From: Echria macrotheca
Taxonomy: Eukaryota > Ascomycota > Sordariomycetes > Sordariales > Schizotheciaceae
Direction of reading: 5' to 3'
Assembly: GCA_030411725.1 (NCBI GenBank)
Contig: MU839834.1
Location: 1,178,001 to 1,242,000 of the forward strand
DNA length: 64,000 nt
A program made the position numbers and the translations under genes. The first letter of the stretch is position 1. Every line of letters begins with the position of its first letter. Of the stretch, positions 55,328 through 64,000 are shown one piece after another. The notes beneath the pieces were generated by a model. It was not told the origin of the DNA. It saw only the letters and a program-made list of their open reading frames with translations, and made no database searches.

Positions 55328-58300
55328 TCATTTCCAAGTCTTGGAAAGCGGGCTCGCCACTTTCGGCGCAAACTGCAAACTCTTCCGACGTGCCGCCATA
55401 AGTCGAAGCAACACCCGCTCATCCTTCTCTCGGCTCAAAATACCCTCGCCCAGCTCCAAGAACCGAGTAGGCTTAGGCGGACACGTACGTGTCATCATGG
55501 CTTCGCGGTGGGACTCTTCGTCCTCATCGACGAGGCCTCCACAGTCGACAGTGGAATCCGAAGGTGTCGCAGGGCTGAGGTTGGCCGCATAACGTGCAAT
55601 CGCCTCAGGCGCCGGCGTCTTGGGAACGGGCGTCAGGGCGCCGGACCACTCCATATCCTCATGGTCGGAATCGTCGTCACCGTCCTCCTCCTTGTCTTCA
55701 GGGGTACGGATCCAAAGGGCGCTGGCCCGACGGCCATTCGCAGGCGTACTAGGTGCACTCTGGCTTCCACGTGCGGCGCCATTACCGGAACGCACAGGCG
55801 TGGGTACCAACATGCCGTTGAGGTTGGCAATGGCGCGAGGCTCCATGCTCTTGCGCCGACGAGCACCGCCTCGTGGGACCATGGTTGTGTCGACATAATA
55901 TGGCGCCTCGTCGAGCCACTCGTTTTCACGCTCACAGCTACACGTCAAGTCAGTCTCTGCTCTCTCTCCTGGTCCCAGCTAGACTTACTCGAGAACCCAG
56001 CTGACTCCCACACACTGCACAACTCCTCGGCTCTCTCTGACTTTCTCCAATGTTCGTTTTCCACCATCCTTGTAAACAACATGCGTGATACCGATCTTGG
56101 AAGAAGAAGCGCCGTCGTCTCCAGGGGGGCTGGTCGGGTTCCAAGACCAGGTCTTGACGCAGCGAGCTCCCATCTGCGACAGCAACTCGACAAAGATCCC
56201 ACTCGCGTCGGCACCTTCGGTGGTGTGCACATCAACAAACACAACGGCTCCTTTGAGCAAGGCAGGGTCCAAATCACGACGAGGAGTCCTGGCTGGTGTT
56301 CCCACCATTGACCATCCTGCCTCTGATTTGGTCGGCGTAACCGGAGGCACAGATCCAGCCCGTGCATTCTGCTCCGGCACTTCCAGTTGGTCTCCATCAC
56401 GATTCTTTGTCGGCGAGTAGGATATAACGGTCGCACTTCTAGTGAGGCCGTGAGTGGGCCGCGAAACCGGCAGACGCGAGATGCTGTGACCACGCTTCTT
56501 AACCTTAATCTGCGGGCTCGACTCATCCGCCGGCTTGAGCGGCACCTTGGAGACTGTGTGGAATTCGCGGGTAAGCGGTCGACGGGGAGTAACCATAGGA
56601 ACAATAGGTTCCGTTTCAGCACCGCCCTCGAGAAGAGTAGGGTCGACAGGGATTTCGTTCTCATCGCCATATTCCTGGCTTGCATCGGAGATGGAATCAT
56701 CAAAGCTCCGGGAACCGGTAATTTCCTCAACCTGTACTGGCTCCATCATCGACAGTTCGTGAGCCTCTGCGGCTAGAGCCCTATCCTCCTCAGTAAGGGG
56801 GATATCCTCCAGGACAGGGGTGTCGATGTCTTCCACATCACCCATCTCGGGCTGTACATCAAGTTGCTGGACCTCGGATTGAACAGCCATTGCCTCCTCA
56901 AAGAACGTCGTACCTGCTGGTGAAGGTTCGGCAGCCGGCGCCGGGACAAGTTCCAGAGTGTGGATCGGCGACTCTGCAGAGGTGCCGGTGCTCATGGGGC
57001 TCGGTCCAGCAGCCCAACCATGGAGTTGCTGGGCAAGGGGAGTAAAACCAAACTTGGTGTCCGTTCGCAATCTCTTAGCAGTGCTACGGCCAGTCCAGCT
57101 CAGATCATCCGGTGCAGCCCTTGACTTCGGCGTTCTCGATGACGCCTCAAGACTCGGTGTGGCAGGGGCAGCACCAAAAAGTGAAGGGAACAGCTTTCGC
57201 CGAGGAGCCAGCTCATCCTCAGACCCACAGTCGGTTTCGCTCTCGTAATCGCGCAAGTCTTTGTCGCGTAGACCAAAGGCAGGCGCCATGAATTTCGGGG
57301 GTGGCATGGACACCACAGCTGGTTGGGCATCTTCCATCACCTCCTCGCTTTCGACCTGCGGCTCGTCCACCGCCATCGGGTCCCCTGCACATTCGTCATT
57401 TTTGTTCTCCTCGTGCAGAGTGTCCCCCCGGTTTTCGGGCTGGTCTCCCTCCGCCACACATTCTGGGATGGTCGGAATGTCGGGCAATGCTGGGTCAGCA
57501 TGCCTGGGCAGAACGGCCGAGAGTCGGCCGGGAAAGCGGAGCCTCGTCGGGGAGTCCGGAATTCCTGTCTCATCATCTGCTTCGTCCATAGTCGAAACAT
57601 CGGCATGGTCTTCGGTAGCACATTCGACATGGCCGCCCAAGGGCGCAAGCGGTGTTGCCAGAAGGGTTGCCTTGGGTGCCGGGCTTTGGGCGGTGGGTTG
57701 GTTATCGAGAGCTCCAAGTTGGAGCGCTTTGGCAGGGGAGAATGATCGCTTGGCGGGGGACAGCAGCAGCGACGTCTTGAAAGGAGAAGCGCTTAGCTGA
57801 TTCCCGTTCCCAGGCCCCATCTCAAAACCTTTAGCAACGATTGGCTGTCTCTTGGCGGGAGACTGGAGGAGCGACAACTTGAACGGATTCGAAGTGTCTT
57901 CAGACGTCGGAGCTTGTGCGTGCGAGGAGCCCAAAATGCCCTCGACGCGCTTGGCGGGCGACCTGATTGAGCCCTTCCAAGGTGATTGCGGCAACTTCTT
58001 CGCGGGACTTCCCAGCATAATGGACGGCGGCATGTCGGATGATTCCATAGCAGCGGGTTCGTCCGCAGCGGATACCTCATGGAGGGCCTTGGTTGCTGCT
58101 ACAACGGGCCGGATCGGGTTCTTCCTCAACGGCCTTGCGGGGAGCTTGTCATTCGGAGCCAGCTCGTCGTCGGAGTCGGTTCGGCTGTGCAACATCTGAT
58201 TGACCTTCTTAGGGCTCAGCGGGATTGGTTTCTCGCCCATCGCGGCACTTGCCTTCGCTCCTCGGGCCGTGCGGCCGGTTGCTGTGCCGGCCTTGCGGAT

Positions 58301-58834
58301 GGGCTTCGCCCGAATGCCAGAGACAGACTCTGACGCCTTGGCCGGCTTCTTTGTGGCGCCAACAGTCGGCGGGACAATGTTCTCCTTTTCAGGCTCCTCA
58401 AATTTGACAGTTTTCTTGGCTGCTGGTTTGGCTGCCGTCTTGGTAGCCATGGATGATGGAGGTCGTCCGCGAGTGGCTTTCTTGGGCGGCTCTTCCTCCA
58501 TTTCGGGCTCCTGTTCAACAACTGTTTTCTTGGTGCGAGTCGCCCGTGCTGGCTTGGAAGCCTCTGTTGGCTTTGTTGGCTTTGCGGGCTTCGTAGACTC
58601 TTCGGTTGGGGGCTCGACTGGTGTCTTTCTGGGGCGGCCACGCGGTCGTGGGGCGACCGGCTCGGGTTCTGCTGCAGCTGGCATTTCCTCGACTACTTTC
58701 TTAGCCCGACCACGGGTGGCCTTAGTAGTCTTCGTTGCAGCTGATGGCAGCTCTTTTGCGACGGGGGCGACTGCGACTTTCGCGGCCGCCCGCGCCCGGG
58801 TGATGCGCTTTGGCGGGGATTGCGGATCCATCAT
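55328..58834 (-). CDS. large AT-hook protein with C-terminal microcephalin-like BRCT domain
   Basis: Two exons: 58834-55989 and 55937-55328 (51-nt intron in phase 2); 1151 residues. The N-terminal quarter is Lys/Pro/Ala-rich with RGRP-type AT-hooks (PRPRGRPRK near 63, ATRGRPP) and an NLS-like ITRARAAAK. About 210-400 holds several SPAKR/SPAKK motifs, partly as a repeat F-K-x-SLLxSPAKR, matching CDK-type S-P-x-K/R. A single BRCT domain spans about 861-975 (GAVVFVDVHTT...MGARCVKTW...THVVYKDG...VVQCVGVSWVLDCERENEWLDE). The sequence PRGGARRRKSMEP right after it resembles the end of MCPH1 BRCT1. A chromosome-bound, cell-cycle-phosphorylated protein is likely; a precise name is not certain. Confidence 0.78.
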
Positions 58835-59248
58835 GGGCCAGGTTGTCGTGATGTGGCCTTGATTGTTGTCGAATTCTGGTGATTGGGGAATCGGTGGGTG
58901 ATTAAAGTGTCGGGAACATGGGAGGAATCACGAGCAATTCCTCATAAGAAATGTGGTCGGTGGGCGGTGGTGCAAACCAGAACAGCGCGGGCTGTTTACT
59001 CGCATTCGGTGGTGGAAAGAAACAGGATGCGGAGGCGGCAGTTGCATCTTGTTGATTCACGCCCGCGTCGTTGCCCCGGGAGACAGCTCACGGCTTGGCA
59101 CAGACGACTTGCTTGAGTGGTGTGGATCGGGAGTGGGTCTTGTCGATCGGCACCAGGGTTAGGGTCAATCACATCCGTCAATCTCGACTGACTGGCTGTG
59201 AATGCATGAACGAATGAATGGCCCTTTTACACTCGCACATTTCCACAT
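58835..59248. other. divergent promoter region BRCT gene / mdm12
   Basis: 414 bases between two start codons. No additional gene or repeat is seen. Confidence 0.65.
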
Positions 59249-60643
59249 ATGTCTATCGACCTCAACTGGGAGACGGTCACCGGCGGCCCGGATGGGCTGG
59301 AACTGGCTCACAAGATCCGCGACTTCATCCACATGAAGTTCCAGTCGGTGCCACTTCCACGCTTCATCAAATCCGTCACAGTGCACGATTTCGAGTTTGG
59401 GTCAATTCCTCCAGAGGTTGAACTCAAGGACATTACCGACCCGCTACCTGATTTCTACGAAGAGAACCCCGATCTTGACGGCTCCGACTCGAGTGATGAG
59501 GAAAATGTCGGCCGGGACAGCAACAGCCCTCCTATCCCTTCCGGACTGAAGCCCGCAGCCGACCGTCGACGGCGAGCGGGAGCAGCAGCAGCCGCAGGGG
59601 CCAGGGTTGCCCAGCTCCCACCCCATCTCAACATCCCGGGGACGTCTTCACGTAATGCAGCTCATGATCTTGGTATCCCATTCCTCGGTGTGTCGACACC
59701 CGGCATCCCTGGCGGCACATCGAATCTTCATTACTTCCACTCACAGTTTGCCAATGGCCTCTCGGGCACCCAGACGCCCCTGGCCGCGGTTGCTGGCGCG
59801 CAACATCTAAGCAGCTCCTGGCTGGATTCGAGCCATGGACATAGCGCGTCCGCGCCGAATCTCCAGCAACTCATGCGTCAAGGTGGAACCGCTGACGCCA
59901 GGCAACAGGGCCACAGTCGTCAGCCTTCACAAAGCTCCATTTCCATTATGGATTTCAACCCTCCGCAGCCTGCCTCGCCTCCAACCTTGGGTACAAGTGG
60001 CGCGTCCCTCCATCTACCTGCTCTACGGGAGAAATCTAGTGTATCAACGCTGGCCCCGACTTCAGCTGGAACCTCGCGCCCTCCCACGCGGGACACAACT
60101 GCCCTTGTTGGTTCTGCCATTGCCGAAGGCCAGAGCGATGGCGAGGATAATGAACAGGAAGAGGAAGAGCAGCGACGCTTTCGAGAACGCAGGATCGAGG
60201 ACTTGCAAGCCGTATTTCACATAAAGTACGCTGGTGACGTGAAGCTGCTTCTCACGGCCGACATATTACTGGACTACCCGATGCCGAGTTTTGTGGGAAT
60301 CCCACTCCGGCTGAGCATCACCGGCGTGACATTTGATGGCGTCGGGGTCCTTGCCAAGATCCGCAAGAGAGTTCACTTTTGCTTTCTCAGCCCAGACGAT
60401 GCCTTAGCCGCCGTCGGAGGGGAGGAGAATGTCGAGCATGCGCATAATAGCGGTACAGGCCCAGGTTCCAAGATGGGAAGTCTCCTTCAGGAGATCCGCG
60501 TCGAAAGCGAGATTGGGTTGCGAGAGAGCGGGAAGCAGAGCCTAAAGAATGTAAGCAAGGTGGAGCGCTTTGTCCTCGAACAAGTCAGGAGGATATTCGA
60601 GGAGGAGTTTGTATACCCAAGTTTCTGGACATTCTTGGTATGA
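59249..60643 (+). CDS. mdm12: Mdm12, ERMES subunit (SMP domain)
   Basis: Intronless, 464 residues. The N-terminus [21 protein letters not shown] and [37 protein letters not shown] is almost diagnostic for Mdm12. A long low-complexity insertion (about 85-300, Ser/Gly/Pro/Asn) splits the SMP (TULIP) lipid-binding fold. The C-terminal half returns with [43 protein letters not shown], then [45 protein letters not shown]. Mdm12 links the ER protein Mmm1 to mitochondrial Mdm10/Mdm34 and passes phospholipids between the membranes. The protein is soluble. The 3' end is only 100 bases from that of vps28. Confidence 0.95.
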   Translation: MSIDLNWETVTGGPDGLELAHKIRDFIHMKFQSVPLPRFIKSVTVHDFEFGSIPPEVELKDITDPLPDFYEENPDLDGSDSSDEENVGRDSNSPPIPSGLKPAADRRRRAGAAAAAGARVAQLPPHLNIPGTSSRNAAHDLGIPFLGVSTPGIPGGTSNLHYFHSQFANGLSGTQTPLAAVAGAQHLSSSWLDSSHGHSASAPNLQQLMRQGGTADARQQGHSRQPSQSSISIMDFNPPQPASPPTLGTSGASLHLPALREKSSVSTLAPTSAGTSRPPTRDTTALVGSAIAEGQSDGEDNEQEEEEQRRFRERRIEDLQAVFHIKYAGDVKLLLTADILLDYPMPSFVGIPLRLSITGVTFDGVGVLAKIRKRVHFCFLSPDDALAAVGGEENVEHAHNSGTGPGSKMGSLLQEIRVESEIGLRESGKQSLKNVSKVERFVLEQVRRIFEEEFVYPSFWTFLV

Positions 60644-60743
60644 ATGTTGCCCAGTGGTGGGCTCTCTAGATTAATGTTTATGAAGTTCTGAATGAGACAA
60701 CGCTGCAGCAGCATGCTGTGGAAAATACATAGCTCTCACACCA

Positions 60744-61577
60744 TTACGACAGTGTATTCTTGAAGCCTTGGTAAGCCGACTTGATGTCAAGCTCTATCTC
60801 CCGCTTCTGATCTTCACTCAGTTCCTCAGACGCCTTCATTTGGTTGAGTGTGATAAGCCACTGAACGATCTTTCCTCGATTCTCGAAATCTCGGTCCGTC
60901 ACCTTGTTCACTGATTGGATGACATCGGTAAGAAGGGGGTGCAGCTGGTCTTTGGCTAACAAGCCGAGGCTCAGGGCATCCAAGAAGGTGATGAAATCTT
61001 GCGTGGCCTCCAATATCAGCGCGCCACCGGCATTAGAGCCTCCAGTAGGAGCCGCCGCTGGCCCAGATGATGCCGTAACTGCAGTCGACGGCATCCCCAC
61101 TCGTATCCTCTCCGTTGCACGGGGAACCTCGAGCTATAATGATGATCAGTCCAGCTCAATAGACGACAAGAAAAAACAGGATGGAAAAGCGCATACATCC
61201 CACTCGGCCTTGAACTCCTCCAGCCCTACAAAGGCCCTCGCAACGGTCTCATCGGCCACCAAGGACTTGTACTGCTTCAGCGATCGCTCACATATCTCGG
61301 TGTAGTCGGCCTCGGAAATGGCATCTTTGAGAAAGGCCTTTTCCAGCTCGTCAATCGTGACAATTATGCTGAAGATCTCGGCAAGGGAATCTTGAAGATC
61401 TCGCTCGGCGCGAGTCTCTGTGAGCTTCACCTCCTACGCGCAACCATTTAGAGCCGATTGAAGGTGGGGTAAGCGACGGGGGCTGCAACGTACCTCGTCG
61501 AGGTTGATGGTCGCCGAGAGCGTCGTGTTTGGGACATAGCTGTGTGGAGTAGGCGCATAGGCCTGCCGTGGCATCAT
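60744..61577 (-). CDS. vps28: Vps28, ESCRT-I subunit
   Basis: Three phase-0 exons: 61577-61494, 61433-61197 and 61133-60744; 236 residues. YAPTPHSYVPNTTLSATINLDEEVKL and ERDLQDSLAEIFSIIVTIDELEKAFLKDAISEADYTEICERSLKQYKSL form the N-terminal core-binding helices. A Pro/Gly/Ala linker (RVGMPSTAVTA...GGSNAGGA) leads to the C-terminal four-helix domain: DFITFLDALSLGLLAKDQLHPLLTDVIQSVNKV and FENRGKIVQWLITLNQMKA. ESCRT-I sorts ubiquitinated cargo at endosomes; in filamentous fungi it also takes part in PacC pH signalling. The acceptor TAG at 61434 was preferred because LDEEVKL is the common reading; a GAG acceptor would drop one Glu. Confidence 0.93.
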
Positions 61578-61904
61578 TTTGACGATATCCCTGTGTGAGT
61601 GGGCTCATACATCGTGGTAGCCTCAGAAGACGACCGGTTCATGAACTTGGCCTGGCTTGCTCAGCGGTGGGGTACAAGCTTAACTACCGGCAGAATAAGC
61701 TCACCGCTTGCCAAAACTGGGACTGGACTTGCAGCGCTCGAACTGTGGGCCTACCAAGCCCACCAAGCCAATTGCTCCGATAAGAATCGATAAGCCGACA
61801 AGGTGGAAAAAAAGTTGAGACGGTTCGCAAGCGACTTTCTCTCACGACTAGTCGAGGACGACAGGGTACCTTGCGTCCAACACCACCGAATTGCCCTGCC
61901 CACC
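61578..61904. other. divergent promoter region vps28 / noc2
   Basis: 327 bases between two start codons, shared by both genes. Two frames of about 60 residues (61595-61793) are judged fortuitous. Confidence 0.6.
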
Positions 61905-64000
61905 ATGGTCGCCACCAAGAAAAACCTGAAGGCGACAAAGAAGTTCGAGAAGAAGCACTTGAAAGGCGTTTTGGAACGACGCAAGGTTGTGGCCAAAATC
62001 AAGCAGCGCGAACAGATCAAGGATAAGAAAAAGGCGAAGCATGCTGGCGATGCCGAATTTCTCAAAGGACCTGCCGATAAAGTCAATGGCGCAAAGGATG
62101 GAGTCGAGCAAAAAAAGAAGAAGGCTGCGAAGGCGGGAGAGATGAGCGTCGACGACTTCTTCAAGGGTGGATTCGAAATTCTCGAGAAGACGCCAGCCAC
62201 CAAGCCGAAAGCCGCTGGCAAGCTGGGCAAGCGGAAACGTGACCAAGCCGAGCCTCAAAAGACCACCAATGGCGACAACGATGACTCGGATGCCTCGATG
62301 GCCGAAGATGTTGCCGGCGACGAGAGCGACAATGACCAGGCAATGAGCGACGACGACCTGGGCATGTCCAAAGACGCCATGGCAGCACTTGCGGAGAAGG
62401 ATCCCGAGTTCTACAAGTTCCTCCAAGAAAACGACCCCGAAGCCCTCGAGTTTGACGAAAATGCCAACTTCTCCGAAATCGACGAGCTGAGCGGGAGCGA
62501 GGACGAAGGACAGCCGAAAAAGAAACAAAAGAAGGACAAGCAGACCGACGGAGACGATCGCGAGCTCACACAAGCCGCGGTGGCCAAGTGGAAGCAGGCG
62601 ATGATCGAGACGCATTCCCTGCGAGCCGCTCGCCAGACTGTCATAGCCTTCCGCTGCGCAGCTTACCTCAACGAGGCGGATGAGGACAGCGTTCAACGGT
62701 ACACCATCACAAATCCAGACGTTTTCCACGATATCGTTGTTGTGGCGCTCAAGCAAATACCCGAGGTCCTTCAGCATCATCTACCAGTCAAGGAGTCATC
62801 CTCGGGCAAGCTTTACGTCAACACGGAGACGAAGAAGTTCAAGACCCTCTCCATGTTGGTAAAGAGCTTCACGTCGTCCATCATCCGCCTCCTGGGTACA
62901 CTGTCAGACGAACCCACGCTGAAGCTCACGCTTTCCGCCCTGCAACCTCTTCTCCCTTATCTCCTTTCGTTTAGGAAACTTCTCAAAGTCCTAATCAAAA
63001 CAGTCGTGGCCTTCTGGTGCCAGACGGCAAGCACGGATGCCACCAGGATAACAGCATTCCTGGTTATGCGCCGCCTGATGGTTGTCGGTGACAAGACAGT
63101 TAGGGAGGTGGTTCTCAAGGCGGCGTACCAAGGCCTCGTGCAGGGGAGTCGCCTCACCAACCCCAACACAATCCAGGGCATCAATCTCATGAAGAACTCG
63201 GCCGCCGAGCTCTGGGGTATTGATCAGAACCTTGGGTACACGACGGCTTTCAGTTTTATCCGTCAACTTGCCATCCATCTCCGGAACAGCATCGTCAACA
63301 ACAAGGGCGAGTCGTTCAAGAACGTCTACAACTGGCAATATGTCCACTCCCTGGATTTCTGGTCATGTGTGCTTTCCGAGCACTGCAGCCCGCTGAAGGA
63401 AGCCGAAGCTGGCAAAGAAAGCCAGCTGAAGCTGCTCATCTACCCCCTGGTCCAGGTGACGCTTGGCGCCATGCGGCTTATCCCAACCGCTCTCTACTTT
63501 CCCCTTCGGTTCCAGCTGATCCGGTCCTTGCTGCGGTTGTCCCGTGCGACAGACACATATATACCCCTTGCATCGGTCTTGCTGGAAGTTTTGAATTCGG
63601 CTGAGATGAAGAAGCCGCCCAAGTCGTCGACGTTAAAGCAGCTCGATTTCCATGTTGCCTACAAGGCTCCGAAATCCTACCTTCGGACCCGGGTTTACCA
63701 AGATGGAGTGGGCGAGCAGGTTGTTGAGCTCCTGTCTGAATTCTTCGTCCTCTGGGCGCGGAATATCGCGTTCCCTGAGTTCTCGCTTCCCACTGTCATC
63801 ATGCTCAAGCGCTGGCTGAAAGAGATGCGCAAGAAGACGAGCGGCAACAAAAATGCCAAGTTGGGCTCGAGTCTAGTGCTGTTGGTGCAAAAGATTGAAG
63901 CCAACGCCAAGTTCATCGAGGAGAAGCGGGCCAAGGTCGACTTTGCGCCCAACGACAGAACCAAGGTAGATGCTTTCCTGAAAGACTTTGATTGGGAGAA
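61905..64000 (+). CDS. noc2: Noc2, nucleolar complex protein (3' end beyond window)
   Basis: The frame is open from the ATG at 61905 (CACCATGG) to the window edge, giving 698 residues and an incomplete 3' end; no intron is needed. The basic N-terminus (MVATKKNLKATKKFEKKHLK) and acidic/Lys middle (KKKQKKDKQTDG) are typical. From about 330 the Noc2 core reads FRKLLKVLIKTVVAFWCQT, FLVMRRLMV, LKAAYQGLVQGSRLTNPNTIQGINLMKNSAAELWGID, AFSFIRQLAIHLRN, VYNWQYVHSLDFWSCVL, ALYFPLRFQLIRSLLRLS and FHVAYKAPKSYLRTRVYQD. Noc2 escorts 60S pre-ribosomes with Noc1 in the nucleolus and Noc3 in the nucleoplasm. Divergent from vps28. Confidence 0.95.
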   Translation, partial: MVATKKNLKATKKFEKKHLKGVLERRKVVAKIKQREQIKDKKKAKHAGDAEFLKGPADKVNGAKDGVEQKKKKAAKAGEMSVDDFFKGGFEILEKTPATKPKAAGKLGKRKRDQAEPQKTTNGDNDDSDASMAEDVAGDESDNDQAMSDDDLGMSKDAMAALAEKDPEFYKFLQENDPEALEFDENANFSEIDELSGSEDEGQPKKKQKKDKQTDGDDRELTQAAVAKWKQAMIETHSLRAARQTVIAFRCAAYLNEADEDSVQRYTITNPDVFHDIVVVALKQIPEVLQHHLPVKESSSGKLYVNTETKKFKTLSMLVKSFTSSIIRLLGTLSDEPTLKLTLSALQPLLPYLLSFRKLLKVLIKTVVAFWCQTASTDATRITAFLVMRRLMVVGDKTVREVVLKAAYQGLVQGSRLTNPNTIQGINLMKNSAAELWGIDQNLGYTTAFSFIRQLAIHLRNSIVNNKGESFKNVYNWQYVHSLDFWSCVLSEHCSPLKEAEAGKESQLKLLIYPLVQVTLGAMRLIPTALYFPLRFQLIRSLLRLSRATDTYIPLASVLLEVLNSAEMKKPPKSSTLKQLDFHVAYKAPKSYLRTRVYQDGVGEQVVELLSEFFVLWARNIAFPEFSLPTVIMLKRWLKEMRKKTSGNKNAKLGSSLVLLVQKIEANAKFIEEKRAKVDFAPNDRTKVDAFLKDFDWE

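Noticed and set aside
1..64000. Transposon, CRISPR array or gene-cluster (secondary metabolite) signature
   Set aside because: No transposase, reverse transcriptase, long terminal repeats, spacer-repeat pattern, or PKS/NRPS/terpene synthase domain could be read anywhere in the window.

Overview
The window looks like nuclear DNA of a filamentous ascomycete (Pezizomycotina, most likely a sordariomycete). This rests on short introns (about 45-120 nt) with GTRNGT donors and CTAAC-like branch points, GC-rich coding sequence with AT-rich or low-complexity spacers, monocistronic genes on both strands, and fungus-type proteins: Rax1, Mdm12, a class II DAHP synthase, a 2EXR protein and a full COP9 subunit 7. 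I see no operon, no intact transposon, no CRISPR array, no rRNA and no convincing tRNA. All names come from reading motifs, not from database searches.

1-11 kb: an SprT-like metalloprotease (5' end may lie outside the window); the checkpoint kinase Chk1; a UBE2C/Ubc11-type E2 of the anaphase-promoting complex, divergent from chk1; ribosomal protein eL31; a Rax1-like RGS/membrane protein; COP9 signalosome subunit 7. 11-24 kb: a Ccc2-type copper P-type ATPase; a DUF155 (RMD1/RMD8/Sif-like) membrane-anchored protein; a small CxxC zinc-ribbon protein; RNase P/MRP subunit Rpp1; a secreted repeat protein with a kexin-like site.

25-39.6 kb: a DUF1295/ICMT-fold membrane protein; a five-exon GFA-type zinc protein; an acyltransferase-3 membrane protein; a 2EXR protein; Mediator subunit 8; a choline-sulfatase-type sulfatase; an MPU1-like PQ-loop protein. 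40-50 kb: an AT-hook/chromodomain protein, the G-alpha chaperone/exchange factor Ric8, and a long Rif1 with N-terminal PP1-docking motifs. 51-64 kb: glucose-6-phosphate 1-epimerase; class II DAHP synthase with a candidate CPC1/Gcn4 site upstream; a HYPK-like UBA protein; a large AT-hook protein with a microcephalin-like BRCT domain; Mdm12 of ERMES; Vps28 of ESCRT-I; and the 5' part of Noc2, cut by the window edge.

Most genes are housekeeping and share no single pathway. Several concern chromosome maintenance or the cell cycle (Chk1, Ubc11-type E2, Rif1, the BRCT and chromodomain proteins). The least characterised are the secreted repeat protein, the zinc-ribbon protein, the BRCT/SPAKR protein and the chromodomain/AT-hook protein. 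Exon coordinates were worked out by hand from splice motifs and reading phase; each multi-exon model closes in frame.
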